DNA from: Apus apus
Lineage: Eukaryota; Chordata; Aves; Apodiformes; Apodidae
DNA length: 64,000 bases
NCBI RefSeq assembly: GCF_020740795.1
Contig: NC_067291.1
Location: forward strand, 11,908,780-11,972,779
Direction of reading: 5' to 3'
Positions 1 to 13,532 of this stretch are shown piece by piece. A program made the position numbers and the translations under genes. The notes under the pieces were generated by a model. The model searched no databases. It had not been told where the DNA came from and saw only the letters and a list, made by a program, of their open reading frames with translations. The first letter of the stretch is position 1; every line of letters starts with the position of its first letter.

Positions 1-81
1 GTATTATGTCTAATAAAATGATAAACTTTCTAGTAATCTTAGTTGGGTTTTTTTGCCAACTGTATTACCTTTCTTTTTCAG

Positions 82-154
82 AAAATTGATGTTACCAATA
101 AAGCTGTAGCGGAGCTTCTGTCCAAATCCACAGAGTATCTTCAGCCAAATCCAG
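82..154 (+). CDS. SH3GL3: SH3GL3 exon, start of BAR domain
   Basis: Reads [20 protein letters not shown] and then QPNP. The acceptor is ttctttttcag and the donor is G|gtagga, leaving one base of a split codon. This is the first exon in the window; the intron upstream runs off the left edge. It encodes part of BAR helix 1. Confidence 0.93.
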
Positions 155-3100
155 GTAGGAAAGGAACAATAGGTGTTGGATTTTGCTGAACACTGTCTTC
201 TTACTTGGAAATTCATCCTAAGTAATTAAAAGCTAATTAGGTCACAATCGTCAGGCTTCTGGGTGTCCTTGAGAACTTTCCCTGTGTGTTCAGTGCAGAA
301 CTATCAGGTTTATATTCAGTCTGGTCTGGGATGTGTTCAACTTGCAGCTCACCATGCATCTGGTTTTCTGGGGATGTGTGGGCTGTGCATGTGTGACATA
401 TCCTGGACAGCTTAGGGTTGGGGTGCAGCACCTGTGTTGGTGTTTGTGCTGGATTTCCCACAGTGGGATTCAGATCCCTCACCTGAAGAGAATGCCAACC
501 TATTATGTTTTTTCCAGCAGAGATCTAAAAAGCCATTGAGTGTAACTAATGGGCTGGTGCCATCAGTGGTGCTGGTGGTTAGGTAGCCATGGAAGGAGGG
601 CTCTTACTGCCTGACCTGGTGTTTGAATGAGGTTTTGCATTTTTTGGACACTGCTCAGTCTTCGTGGATTTTGGATCATCAGTGAATAGAGGTTTTTCAA
701 ATACTTTTTAAGAAACAAGAAAGGAGACGTTTACATATGCAGTTGCTCACAAAGTTTATCTGTTATGACCTTGACTTACTGTCCAAACCAGCTGTAGGAA
801 GAACCTTCACTTGTTGAGAACTGTTTGACCGAAACCCTGTGTAGTCAGCTACCCCACTGCCTGCAGAGATAGCATCTCTTGTGGGTGCCTTGTGAGATGC
901 ACATCCCTGAGGAGGTCCAGCTGGTGTGTACATGATGAAGCTGGTCACTATTGTCCACATTTCTCAGGAATGCCCTGCCCATGGCTGCTGCTGTGTTGAA
1001 GAAGCTTTTGAGTGGTAATAATAAGGAGCAAAATGGAAAAACTCTCAAAGAATCAACTCATGCTTTTGTCATGATACATGCAAGATAGCAATAAATTAAT
1101 GTGTATTTACCAGGCCATTTTGCAGAATAAATTCCTACTGTCTTGATTATTGGAACAGGGGGAAAAAAAGGAAAAAAAAAAAAAGGAAAAAAGAAAAACG
1201 GAAGAGGGGAGAAGTTCTGCAAAGTTCTCGCAAGCAAGAGAGGGGAGAGAGAGAGAGCATGACATTGGCTTGGGCTGTGCTTGTATCTGTTCTGCATTTG
1301 CCTTCTGCAGGACTTCTGAGCAAGGAGTTCACAAGCAGGAGTATTTAAGGGAATGTGAGTATTGGTGCATATCCACAGGAAGGTGACAACCACTCCTGCT
1401 GTATATCTGCCTGGAGAAGTTATGCACGTTCAGTTGGGAATAAAGAGCAGTTTCATGTGACTCATATTGTTGAATGGAATCTTATTTCAACTTTTGACTG
1501 TGAAGTGCTGGCAACAGAAAACTTAGGAATCTACAGACCAGCTTAGTGACTTGCTTCGTGATGTTGCTTGTGAAATGATTCATTGCTTTAAATATATTAG
1601 TTTAAAAAGTGATAATAACTTTTGATCTTTTTTTATGTTCTTCTTAGCATACAGAGCCAAGCTGGGAATGCTGAACACTATGTCAAAGATCAGAGGACAA
1701 GTTAAAACCACAGGCTATCCCCAGACAGAGGGACTCCTGGGAGACTGCATGATACGGTATGGCAGAGAGCTTGGCGATGATTCTATGTTTGGTGAGTTTG
1801 TGTATCTCCTCTGGGAATATTTCAGCATAAAGTTCCTTGCAGAATATTACTCGGTGACATAACCCATGTAAATAGCTACTGCAGGTAAGAGGGCAAGTTA
1901 AGTACAGTGATCAGGAGGTGACTAATACCATTAACAAAAAATACTTCTGCATATTTGTCCACCCCTATTGCAAGTGGATTTGGTAGCTCTAATGCTGATG
2001 CTTTCCAATGATTCATATTATTACCACAACCATTTTCATATCTAAGTTGTCAAACCTAACTGATTTAGGGTGACTCTCAGATGCACTGTATTTCTTTTAA
2101 TCTTTAAATAAAAAAAGGTTACCCTATATTTGAGAAGTCCTTTTGGATATGGCTGGGATCAGGAGAGAACCAGGGAGAAATACATGAGAAAAGGAGAATC
2201 CAGGTTTGGGAAAGGAGAGGGAACAAGGGCTAGTGGGAGTAGTATGGGATGGGACTACATGCAGAAGCCAGTACAGAATTGGCTGGCTTGGGCACGTGCT
2301 GTTGTTAATATCTGCAATTTTACACACAGTGGCTTGTCTTGAAATAATAACAGCTATGCTAGGTGTAGGAACCTCGCACTTGAGCCCAGGTAGGTGCTGC
2401 CCAGGGAAAGATGCTGCTGATAGACACAGACTCATTTATTCTCCTCACAAAGAGTGTAGTGGCACAACTCATCTGTGAGCTGGATTTATCTTTTTGCAAA
2501 ACCAGTGGGGATACTGGAAAGGGGAAAGAACATGTCAGTATTCTGCCTCCTGATGCTCACATGCTTAATCAAGGTGTACAGCTACGTTAAACAGGTAGAT
2601 TTAAAGCAGCAGCAACAATTTTAGCCAAAAGGAGGTTTGGAAGAAAAGCACACTGCATGTGAGGACACTTTTTAAAACAGGATTGTGTGTTCAAAAAGTT
2701 ACTCACTTTTTGCATATTTAATATTACTAAAGTTGTACAAATTAATCAGCTTGTTTTGCGTTTCTCAAAGCGGAGAGGGTTGTAACCTATATAAATACCA
2801 TTAGGGAAGATGTTATTTTTTTTCCCCAGTGCCCTTCAGGAAAGAAAAGTACACTTCAGAACAGAAATTTTCCAGTTCTAGTGTTCTGTAGGGGACAAGA
2901 AGTGCATAGCCTGTGGTATTTTTTCACTCTTCAAGGGCCTGCACCAGATACAAATATACCTATTTGAAATAGCTGTTTCATAAGACAAATTTTCTGATTT
3001 TACATATATTGTGATGTAAGTAGCCTATTCTTTACCATAGGCCTTGCACTACTGGATGCTGGTGAGAGTATGAAGCAAATGGCAGAGGTGAAGGACTCGC

Positions 3101-6100
3101 TTGATATTAATGTCAAACAAAATTTTATTGATCCTCTACAGTTATTGCAGGATAAAGATTTAAAAGAGATTGGGGTAAGTTTTCCAGGGTAAAGCTTCAC
3201 TTATCAATAATTAGAGTCAATCAAACTATTTCCTTGAGATTTTTTCATTGAAAGCATGGAGGTAAATAAATTTCACTGAGCTCAAGTTTGTTCCTCTAGC
3301 AAAACACTGATCAAATCTGCTTAAAATCAATGCCTGGCTATTTCTCACTTGTCTAACTTACTCAATTTGCTATGTTGCTTGTACATTTGGTAAGAGAAGG
3401 ATAGTGAAGAAAATTATATTCTGTATTTTTCTGCTATTTTATTTTAAACACATTTTTATTAATTTTTATGAGCATTTGAGTGGGCTGTAATTTACTGTGG
3501 TTGATTTTCCTGCCATGCTGTCTCTGGCAGCCTAAAGCTGTTTATAATGGAGGATGAATGTAACTGTTGAGAAAAGGCTATTCAGGGCAATCACAGAATG
3601 ATCTGAAAGGTGCCATAAGATGTTGAAGTGCCATATGCCACAACAGGAAAAATGTAGGAAGCTGAGGAACACATTATTAACCTTAAGAGTTAACTTTTCA
3701 GTGCTTTTGTTTACAATGTGACAATTCAAAGAAAGCCAGGCAGTCTGTCTGAGTCTGTTGATTCCAATAGACTTGGATAATAGGCAAGTTAAAACCCTGA
3801 TGAAATGCAGAAATGCAAGTTATTTTATTTGTTTACATGTAAATGGATGTGGAAAGCATAGCAAAAATATGGTAATAACATCTTGATGTCTGTATTTGCT
3901 GTCTCCTATGATACATAACTGTTTTCAGCTGTAGTTCTTCTGGACTGATGAAAAGAAGTTATTTGATATAAGCTCTAATGAGCATTTTGTTCTGTCACTT
4001 TGAGTCCATTTTCTGTAAGTCTGTCAGTCCCATGGTTTTTGGCAGCAGAAAAGCTTGTGTAGTTCTATCAGATAGAAGTGTCAAGTTGACACCTAGCAAG
4101 GAAAGTAAGAAAACAAGATTTGTTGGAGCCCTGCTTATAGAATGAGAAGGGGGGAAAAGCCCTTTAGCTTTCATATTGCAAATAATTCAAGAGGTAAAAT
4201 TGAATTAAATGTAGCATATGGGGACACACATTCTTAGATTGCATCCTGCTTCTCATTTAGACAATTTGAGGTGTTGCACATTTAATGAAGTACAAGAGGT
4301 GGATGTCTAAGGTTAGCAATTCAGGATAGCCAGTTCCCCAAGTGTTAACAAATGGCTCTTTATTTAAAGTCTATACAGCTTAAAATTTCATTCATGTATA
4401 TGGTCCTAGACTTACTTGATGCTGTCTTAAATCAAAGGAATGGACTGGATAGAATGGACAGGATAATCTGATCCTTGTTTTCCTTTGATTCTGCTGCATC
4501 CATAACTGAAATTTCCTTCAATCACAATGTATTTGTTTGGGCATGTCCTGTTTGGACCTTCTCATAAATGTTTTGTCTTATTTAGCATCATCTGAAGAAA
4601 CTAGAAGGACGCCGTTTGGATTATGATTATAAAAAGAAGCGTCTTGGAAAGATACCAGATGAAGAAGTTAAACAAGCAGTAGAAAAATTTGAAGAGTCAA
4701 AGGAACTGGCTGAAAGAAGCATGTTCAATTTCTTAGAAAATGATGTAAGTATGTCCTGCATTTTATTTTATTTTTTTTGCTGCAGCACATGCAGGAGGGC
4801 AGTGTGTGTGGGACTGGGTAATGCCTGTCCCATTCTTCACAGGAGGTAAGGTCTGCGAGCAGAAGGTGTTCCTCTTTCCTCTTCTTCTCCTGTCAGAGAG
4901 GAATATAATACACACCAGTAAAGAGGAGAAGTCAAGAATTCAGGAATTTCTCCTGCAGATGCAGTGGCTCAGGCAGGATAGTCACAGGGGTATTAAATAT
5001 TTTTATGATCTACGAGCAATTAAATATCTGAGAGTAGTGTGCAGTTTGATAAGTCAGAGGTAGAAGGCTGGGAGATGACTAGTTACAGACCTGCTGCTGA
5101 AACAATGAGCAAGGGTCTGTACACTCCACTTTCTGAATTGTAGCTCATTTCTAGTCTAAACTTTGCTGCTGATTTGAAGTCTCTATGTGGTTCTGTCTCT
5201 GAAAATCATAATTATTTGGCTCTGAAAATTAATCAGAGTTTGTTTGTGGCTTGGACACAGGTACCTGGACTTTGGCACATCTAAAAACATTTAGAAAGCA
5301 GTAAGTGTGCTGTTTTCTGTGAGCAAGCTGCAACAAGGAGGAGCTGTTAAGTGGGAACACTTAACTGCAAACAACTTCTTCCCCTGTGCACACCCATGTA
5401 ATGACCAGTTATAAACTAGCCTGTAGCTCCTAACCTGTTTGTGAGTGGGACTCGTGTTACAGCAGCGTGGAGGTCAGTGAGTCTCTTGCTGTTTCACTAG
5501 TGCACATTGTATGAGGGTAGCAAAAAATGTAACATCCTATATCAACAACTGCAGTACACTGTTCCACTGTAAGCTCTACCAGTTGCTTGGTTACAGTGTA
5601 TGTATTTTATAATTCTGCCTTCCAGAAGCAGCTGAGGAATGTTTCAGATAGTGTTTATCTCTAGTCAAAGGAGCAAACTAAGGATAAAACAGTACATGGA
5701 TTAAAACGGTTTAGCTGAGCCACGAGAGAGAAATAATGAGTTACACTTTCTTGTTAAACTAATTCTGCCATTGGGAGGGGGTGAACTTGGATGTCCCTTT
5801 GAGGTTTTTCCCGTATCCACTTTCTATTGTTCCTGTTTAAAAAAAACCCTGTGCTCCTTCCCTCCCATTTTCCATGCTGACCCAGTCTGTAAGTCCTTCT
5901 CAAACTTTTCATTACAGCCTTGCTGTCTAACCCCAGACTGTCCTGCTGGGTTTGCAGAGATCTTAACTGCAATCGCTGCCTTCCCATCCTCTGCAATTCC
6001 CCACATCTTCCTTTCTTGATCTCCTTAACCTGCAATCTCTGGTTCCCAACCACCTTGCCAGATGCCTTTCCCAGACTCGGTCCTGATCCACATCTCAGGT

Positions 6101-9100
6101 TTTTGCACAGCTAGTTCCAGACCTCCCACATAGAAACGGTTGCATGCACTTCTTATCAGATCCATCTTCCTGCCTTTTCCACTCAGCCAGTCCCAGCCTC
6201 CTCTTGCTAAGTGGCTTTTAGTTCCTCAGGCTCCTCTGGCTCTTTCCCAGTATCTCTCTCTCTTCCCCTAAACCTCCGTTCTATATCCCTCCTGGCTCTT
6301 AGTCATCTTGTTTGGACAGTCCTTGTACATCAGTTTTCTCTGACCACCCTATCCAAACCCCAGATGCTTTGTGCGTTGTCCCCAGCTGGTTTACATTACT
6401 CTGTTTTGACTGTGATGGAATCGTACCAGCTGTTGGTTTGGTTCTGTGCATTTCATTTCCGTAAGCTATGTGACAATGTTTGGCTCTCCTGGAATCCCAG
6501 CAGAATTTCTAATAATCTTTTTAAATGAGTAAAAGCAGACAAAATACAGCACAAAATTGTCATGGGTCCATAGAACATTTGCAGAAAGTTTACTCAGATA
6601 TCTTCTTGTGATCCAATGTCTGAAGACATCATGATTGAATGGAAGCATGTCAGACTTCCTGGGGTCTGTCCTCCTAATGCTGTCATAAAGGAAGAGGACA
6701 AATAACTATCTCTTACTGCTCCACGCTCAGTACAGCTTGAGCTTTTCATTTTGTGCTAGGGCAATGAGGTTATTTGTTATATCATGAATAAAAATATTTT
6801 TATTTTTGTCTCCTTCACATTCTTTCTTTCCTCAGCATCCATATTATTGAGTGATTGGCTGATACTTTTAAAATCCAAGTAGATAAATCATGTCTCATTT
6901 ATTGGTTTATAAATGCTGCCATCTAGTGAGCTAAGTCTATGTCATGTCAGAACTGCAGTTTGTAAACATTGCTAAGAAACACTAATGGGTCTGAGTCATA
7001 AGAGCTGTCACCTGGTAGTTTCTTCCAACATAGCTGATCTGAAAAGCCCCACTTTCACCTGCTAAGGGGTCATGTCCTTTTAACTGTTTCAGGCTTGGGT
7101 GTTGACAGACAGCTGGCTTGGAAGTTGAAAGTAGAAGGGGGTTTGCACACTGTGAAAGGAAATGACTCAAGGACCCAGCCCTGAGTTAGTGAACTAGAAG
7201 TTACACCTCAGTATTGTTCAGTTTCCAACTGGCAATTTTTTTGATACTACCACATATGGTCTTTTTCAATAGCCCCCACAAGGTATCGTGGTCTTCTGAG
7301 ATACCAAGTGTGTTTGGAATGATCTGTTCATTTATCCTTCAGCTGAATGCACTGCAGGCTCCTTAAAACTTTTTCTCTCTATGTTTCAGGTCGAACAAGT
7401 TAGCCAGTTGGCTGTGTTTGTAGAAGCAGCGCTAGATTATCATAAACAATCCACAGAAATTTTGGAGGATCTGCAGAGCAAGCTGCAAAACCGGTAGGAC
7501 TCAACCTATCAGAAATGTTTGAACCTTTTTTTCGGCTGAGGTTCATGAATGTGAAAAGTCACAGAAGCAACAGGTCTTGTAGCACCATCTCCCAGATGCA
7601 CGTTTGCTGTGCTCTGTGCCTTACTGGACTTGATTGCTTTAAACTGGTGCCACCTGGCAACTGGGTGCTGCCTTCTGAGCCTTTAATGTAATGCAGGATC
7701 TGCCCAATAAGCTGTGTGCGTGTGCACAATCTCTCACTCACACCTGTGGAGGTTAATCAGGACAGCCTCCATTGATTTGGAAGTTTATTTAAACTTGGAT
7801 ACTTGGAGTTGTGTTTTGGAGGCTCTGTGAAGAAGTTGGACTATTTTCAGTGAGATTAAGGGGTATAATAAAATTCAGCAGCAGAGTAAGGAAATAGCCA
7901 ACTGGCTAGAACAGAGCTGTGGTGTAATGCACTTATGAAAAAGCCTGATATTTTTTGTCATGCTCAGAAGAAAAAAATGCTGCTGTCATTAGTTTGTTAT
8001 AAGTTACTCAGAACCAGCAGAGAGTGGGAGACCCGAAAGACTGGAGTGTCACCATAGCACAGGCTCATGTTGCAGTCAGGGGTAACTGTTTTGGGCTATT
8101 CTGAGACCAGGGTGGATGTGGTGGCTGTGACAATTGGCACAGGAGTAGCCCTGTCTGTTAGACACCCTGCACCATCCCAGCTGGAGAGGTCAGTGAGACA
8201 GGGAGGTCTCAGCTGGGTCACATGCACATACAGGAAAAGGTATGGGGACAGTTGTGCTGACCAAATGGTTGGTTCCCATTTTCCCTAATAAATAGACAGT
8301 GTGGTGGGAGATGCAGTCCTGGGGCACTTCTGTCCTGGCTGCGTTTCTGCCTGTGTCATTTGCAGCTAAGCTTTCCAGAGGGTTCATTCCTGGAGCTTCT
8401 GCTGCACTCAGTGGCTGCTGTGGGTGCTCAGCACTTGTCAGCCTCAGGCTCTGTCAGCAGGACCCAAGTGTTAAATAATGTAGGGACCTGCTAGAAATAC
8501 TGCATGAGAATTGAGCAGCTTTCAGTGAATAAACCCACCCTCCCCCCTCAAAAAAAGACCTGAAAACAAAACCAGCTGAAGGTTTTTTTCCCCACCTCGT
8601 AAACACCAAAAAACCTAAATCTGAGTGGAAGATCTGTAAGTATTTGTCCCTTCAAGTGAATCTGTTGACACTCTTCTGTGTTCTAGAATAAATGTAGCAT
8701 CTAGTCGGCCTAAACGTGAATTTAAGCCAAAGCCTGTAATAACAACAACTCTGGAAGTTGGTGATAATCAGCAGCACAATGGGATTGCCTACAGTTCTTC
8801 CATAAAATCATCGGGTAAGTCTGTGGCCACAGAATTAACATGTCAATAGATGCTTTGCCAGGTTGCTGCTTGAGGTGTTGCTTGGGCCATGAGAACCATG
8901 GGTGCACGAGGCATCAGTAGCCATGCATCTCACTCCAATTTGTTTCCCAGATTTGGAACTGGAATTGTGAAGCAGGATCCCTCGTAAGTGTCTCACCCAT
9001 CTGAAATTTAGATGTGACATTCTGCTTGGTCCTTTAGGTTCTCTGTATTGCCACTGAGGGTGGGAGGAGAGAGAGGCACTTGCATAAAACAGTTAATTCT

Positions 9101-12100
9101 TGCAAAGACAGATGCCTAAGGTGGGTGTGTTAGATCATTCACTGTCTGGAGTATCTCCAGATGCTAATTTCTCTCCACAGTCTGAGAACAAAAGTAATCA
9201 GTACAGGATCTTACCTACTAGCCATGTAAAATTCAGAGAGATTTCTCCCACCCTTACTAATTTCATTAACCTGTTTTATGTTACTGTCCCCTGAAGTATG
9301 GATCCAAGTGTGTGCATTTATGAACTGAAGTGCTGAGGTACCTATTGGTGTGGGAGAAGGATCTCTTCCTTTTACTAGGCTCTGATTCCACAAAAAAACC
9401 CAACAAAACAATACCCAAACCAAATCAACTGTTGAAAGCCCTTGAAAGTCTGGGAATTAAAATTAGTAGGGTTACCCTACTCATTTAAATAGCTTTTCCT
9501 CATCTTATTCATAAGGAAAAAAAAAAAGGGAGTCAAAGATTCCCTTCTCTACTTGGCATGGTAGCTAGGATCTTTTTCCTAATCTTTTTATTTCCTCATG
9601 CTCCAATTTCTTCTTCCCTTTAATCTTGTTCCTTTCTAGAGGTTGTTAGGAGAGAAATGAGAGTACTAAAGCTGCAATTTTATGCTCTTTCTGCTGTCTC
9701 TCTAATTTTCTTGCACTCTACTACAAGATGAAGCTATTACACAATCCATACTGAAGGGGCTTTCCAGCAGTTGTGCAGTATAAATCCACCCAGCAAGATC
9801 TTATCCCTTGATTTCTTCCTTTTGTGCTTCAGGCTGCTTGAGGGTGTGTTGGTGAAGCTCCCTGTGCTGCCTGGAGACAACCCCCTCTTTGTGCACTCCT
9901 CTCCATTCAGACCACTGGTCCCTAAGACATGGGATGTAAGGACACATTTCATTCAAAGCACTGCAGATGTTTGCAGCAATCAATAACTTTCTGGCTATTT
10001 TCACAGCACATCTCGATGAAAGTAGGAAAACCAGAGCACCTTTTATTAGAAGTTCAGCATAAAATTTTCTAGGCCTCTATCAATGACTTGTCAAGTTATG
10101 TAGGCTTAATTTTTTGTGCTTTGCACGTGCAGTGGAGAAAGGAGATTCAGCATTTGTGTATAAACTGGTGTGTCACACCAGAGATAAAACAGCACACACA
10201 TTAAAGTTGTTTATCATTGCCATGAAGCAATTGATCCAAGGTGTCCTTGTACATAGGGAAACCTTTCTCTTCCTGTTTAAAATCAGAATAATGAAACAGA
10301 TAATATTTTTGGTCTGTGATTTAGAAATGTGAACCAGGCAGCTCTAAGCAAAACTGGTAAATGTTTCAGGGCTTCATGTGATGGAGGATAGCAACATGAT
10401 CACCCTCTTTGTTTAGAAAAGTGACCACATCCTCCTACACAAACAACCTCTTTCAAGCCTAATTTCTCGTGTTTACTCATTGACCCTAAAAAATGTAGAC
10501 CTTTAATTTCTCTGCTACTGTCACCCAAGGTAGGTATCATCTTGGTATTCAATGAACTCATGGCAATCAACAGGACAGTTCACAGGAGCTGTGATGCATC
10601 CAGCACAACAGCCACAATCCAGTTCTGACTGTTTAAATGGCTTTTCCTGTGTCTCACCATACTTTTTCAAGTTAAGTATCAGCTTCTTGGAGCAGAAATA
10701 GTATTTTCCTTTGTATGATCCCTAACACATGGGGATTATTTACTTCTAATGACTTGCACACATTTTCAAGGCTAGATTCACAGGAACATAATTTAAATGT
10801 TGTGAATTATTTAACTGCTTTGATTAAGCACAGATAACAAATCTGTGGTTTTGTTCTAATTCATTGTTATCCTTTTAATCAGCAGAAGCTCTGACCATCA
10901 TCTGACTCATTTTAGACCTCTCTTTAAATGCTGTGTTATATCATGCCTTCCATTCTTTTTGTCAGGTCTGACTATGATACGAAGTTCCAGCATGTGGCAG
11001 CCAGATTTGGTTGCCACATGCTGGAATTCACAAAAGCATCTAAATGTTTACTCATTTCAGCTGTGAGGGAGACTTGGATTAATTGTTTTAGCAAGCTTCT
11101 ACTTTGTGATTAGTAAAGTAGAATTTAGCTGCCACGTACATACAACACGGTATAGAAGCCAGAGTAGATGCAGGTACAAGCAGTAACTCCCTTTGGGGAA
11201 TAAAACCAACCAACCAACAACACAAACCAGCACTGAATGGCTTCCTGGTTTCACCCTGAAACACTCTAGAAATCACAGACCAATTCTCACTTAACCTGTG
11301 TTTGTGGTGGTTTCTTCCTTTTGTGCTGTCCAGGTTTGAGTGGTCTGGTTCTAATGACAAGTCATCTTTGAAGGTGACAGTGAACTGTGGCAGTTCAGCT
11401 CCACAACTGGAGAAATGAAGGAGGGATGCAGGGTGTTGCAAAGCAACAAGCTCTTTTTGCAGAAAAAGAGAGTGCAATTTCTTCAGCTTAAATCTCTGCA
11501 ACAGGAAAAGATGTGCAAGTATTTAATAGGCAGGAAAAAGCTGGACTCCTGTTGCCGACTCTGTGATGTTAAACAGTGCATGTTGCAGGCTGTCAGGCAG
11601 GGCTGCCCCCATTACCTCTCTCAGGAAAGCTTTGTCTTCTTGGATTACATACAGTAGCAGCAGCTGCCTGGCTCTAATGAAGACTTTGACTGATCCTACA
11701 GCCTGGAGTGAAACCGGTTGTACTGGCCCTGACAATTATTTAAAAATCTTTCCAGGCTGCCAGAGATTTCTTTTCAGTTCTTTGGAGCTTAAAATGAACC
11801 AAATGTGATCCATCTTATGTCAGGTACCTTACTGTCAGAAATGAACTGGCTTGCAATAATAAATTAGCCCCATTGGAGCAGCTGGTGAAAGCAAGGAACT
11901 TGGACAATTACTCAGAGTGCTGCTGTCTGCTGCTGACAGTTCCAGGGAGCTGGTACCAGTTCTGCCTGGGCAAAGACTGAAAATAACTCAGCAAATTTTG
12001 AACACAATCAGTCCATTTTTGTTGGGAAGAACCATCTTTTTATTTATTTATTTTTGACATTTTCAGCAAAAATATGTCCAGAACCAGGCTTTCACCTGTG

Positions 12101-13532
12101 GCATTGTATTAGACCAGCCATAATTTAGTTTGTTCTTGTAAAATTTTGTCACTGTCCTGTGCCTTCCACAGGCAGAGGACTAGTCCAGCTTTGGTACAAC
12201 AATGTTCTGGGGAGGTTTGCTCCGGGGTATCTCTGTGTTAACAGCTCTCCTCCATTATTATTATACATTAAAAAAGGCTCTCTTTTATTGTTATAAAGGA
12301 TAAAACGTACCCACAAAATGTAAAAGTAATTCCTACTTCAGTTTGAACACCAAATATTACCCCAAATTGTATTATTGTCAATTAAAAAGATTATTACATC
12401 TATTGTCACTAATTAATCACCAGAATAGTTGTCAGCTATTCCTTAAGAGACTTCTCCTAATTTGTTAACTACAAAATGCCTGAACAGTTACTTTTCAGCA
12501 GTTCCCTACACATTCCCATGATTAGCAGATTGAAATGCATTTTTGCATGGATTTGAACATCCTAGCTCTGATACCTGTATTGCATTACCAGTTGTGTCCA
12601 GATTTACCCAAACACTGTTCTTCAAAGGGAGTAGCATGTGTGATGACTGGGGGAGAGTCAGGGCTATTGGAGACCTGTTGCAAGTAAGACAACCCAAACA
12701 ACTTAGTATTTAAGAGGTTTAATGTAAACACTGGAGTGTTCTAGAGTTCTTTGTCACACCATAATGTGTTTTACTACTATTTACATGACAGCACATGAAT
12801 TTTTTTCTCCTATTCTTTCTTTATAAATACATTTCAAATTACCAGACTTTTACTTAGATTTGCTGTATATATTTTAAAAAATCTATTATAGCTGAACTTC
12901 ATTTGAACCTCTGGCTAGTCCTTGGCCACAGAGCTAAGTTTTACAGTTGGAACATTAGATTACATTTTACTAGAACAAGTTATTGTTAATAAATATATTA
13001 CATATATATCAATACAAAAAACCCAAGCCAATTAACACCTCTTTGTGAAAGTATCTTTTAAAAAAAGGTAACTGCTTGTATAAAGTTAACTACTTTTGCT
13101 AATGATGATTTTTTAATTTAATTTTTGTTTTTCTGCAAATGTATCTACTTACTACTATATTTGCATATAGTACCATTAATATTTTTAATAAGTAATGGAA
13201 TTAAGATCTTCATAGCAGGACGAACACTGTAAGTCACATTTTTTTACCCATTGTTTTATGCTGAGTGGCTGGTGGGGTACTGTGGAGCTTTACTAATAAC
13301 AGGGTTTTTTTTCTGTCACTGGACAGGTTCTTCAATGCAGATGGATCAGCCTTGCTGCCAAGCTCTCTATGACTTTGAGCCAGAAAATGAAGGCGAGCTT
13401 GGGTTCAAGGAAGGGGACGTCATAACTTTGACCAATCAGATTGATGAGAATTGGTATGAGGGGATGTTAAAGGGAGAGTCTGGCTTCTTCCCCATTAATT
13501 ATGTTGAAGTGATGGTTCCCTTGCCTCAGTGA
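82..13532 (+). CDS. SH3GL3: Endophilin-A3, 5'-truncated by window edge (7 exons)
   Basis: Seven exons join in frame: 82-154, 1648-1791, 3041-3174, 4586-4744, 7390-7493, 8687-8814 and 13327-13532. Together they give 315 residues plus a stop; the first ~38 residues of the usual ~347 are off the left edge. The order is N-BAR helices with the H1 membrane insert, the end of the BAR domain, a variable linker, and a C-terminal SH3 domain. Endophilins bend membranes at clathrin-coated pits, and their SH3 domain binds proline-rich partners such as dynamin and synaptojanin (family knowledge). Paralogue choice: segments such as [18 protein letters not shown] and [19 protein letters not shown] match endophilin-A3 better than my recollection of A1 or A2. 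All splice sites are GT/AG and phases agree throughout. The gene converges on the lamin gene. Confidence 0.95.
155..1647 (+). other. SH3GL3 intron with purine-rich tract
   Basis: No coding signal. It holds an A/G-rich tract at 1158-1217 and a GA-rich tract at 1236-1258. Nothing else recognised. Confidence 0.8.
1648..1791 (+). CDS. SH3GL3: SH3GL3 exon, H1 insert of N-BAR
   Basis: Encodes [18 protein letters not shown] and continues to [10 protein letters not shown]. The [15 protein letters not shown] stretch is the amphipathic insert that endophilins push into the membrane at the centre of the BAR dimer (family knowledge). Acceptor ttcttag, donor G|gtgagt. Confidence 0.95.
3041..3174 (+). CDS. 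SH3GL3: SH3GL3 exon, BAR helix 2
   Basis: Encodes a [20 protein letters not shown] segment followed by [20 protein letters not shown] and LKEIG. Acceptor tttaccatag, donor GGG|gtaagt, ending in phase 0. Confidence 0.95.
4586..4744 (+). CDS. SH3GL3: SH3GL3 exon, BAR helix 2/3
   Basis: 53 codons in phase 0 at both ends: [19 protein letters not shown], then [20 protein letters not shown], then [14 protein letters not shown]. Acceptor tcttatttag, donor GAT|gtaagt. This is the highly conserved core of endophilin. Confidence 0.96.
7390..7493 (+). CDS. SH3GL3: SH3GL3 exon, BAR helix 3
   Basis: Encodes [20 protein letters not shown] and [15 protein letters not shown], the end of the BAR domain. Acceptor tttcag, donor CG|gtagga. 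The final Arg codon is split with the next exon. Confidence 0.95.
8687..8814 (+). CDS. SH3GL3: SH3GL3 exon, variable linker
   Basis: Encodes the linker between BAR and SH3: [20 protein letters not shown], then a divergent Ser/Gln/Asn-rich end. This is the least conserved part of the family, so the exon rests mainly on frame continuity, the acceptor (gtgttctag) and the donor (G|gtaagt). Confidence 0.9.
8815..13326 (+). other. SH3GL3 last intron
   Basis: A 4.5-kb intron separates the linker exon from the SH3 exon. It carries the strong inverted repeat at 10,985-11,026, a TTTA-rich run near 12,036-12,055 and AT-rich sequence. No exon signal seen. Confidence 0.8.
10985..11026. repeat. Near-perfect inverted repeat (hairpin)
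   Basis: The 18-base arms TTCCAGCATGTGGCAGCC and GGTTGCCACATGCTGGAA are reverse complements except for one position, which would be a G-U pair in RNA. The loop is 6 bases (agattt). Two further outer pairs are possible. It lies inside the last SH3GL3 intron. Confidence 0.9.
13327..13532 (+). CDS. SH3GL3: SH3GL3 last coding exon, SH3 domain
   Basis: The complete SH3 domain lies in one exon. It shows the ALYDF motif, [20 protein letters not shown] and [10 protein letters not shown], and ends VPLPQ-stop. Acceptor ggacag. The open frame upstream from 13,251 is intron. Confidence 0.97.

Larger units (their letters stand above)
1792..8686 (+). other. SH3GL3 introns between listed exons
   Basis: The intervals 1792-3040, 3175-4585, 4745-7389 and 7494-8686 are non-coding. 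The 5,770-6,400 part is pyrimidine-rich and holds several short open frames without recognisable homology. No clear transposon seen. Confidence 0.75.

Noticed and set aside
3590-3625. Possible reverse CR1 end (atcacagaatgatctgaaag)
   Set aside because: Too short and diverged to separate from chance; flanks do not continue the CR1 match.
11088-11501. 137-codon open frame on the - strand in an SH3GL3 intron
   Set aside because: No homology seen and no supporting signals; chance frame.
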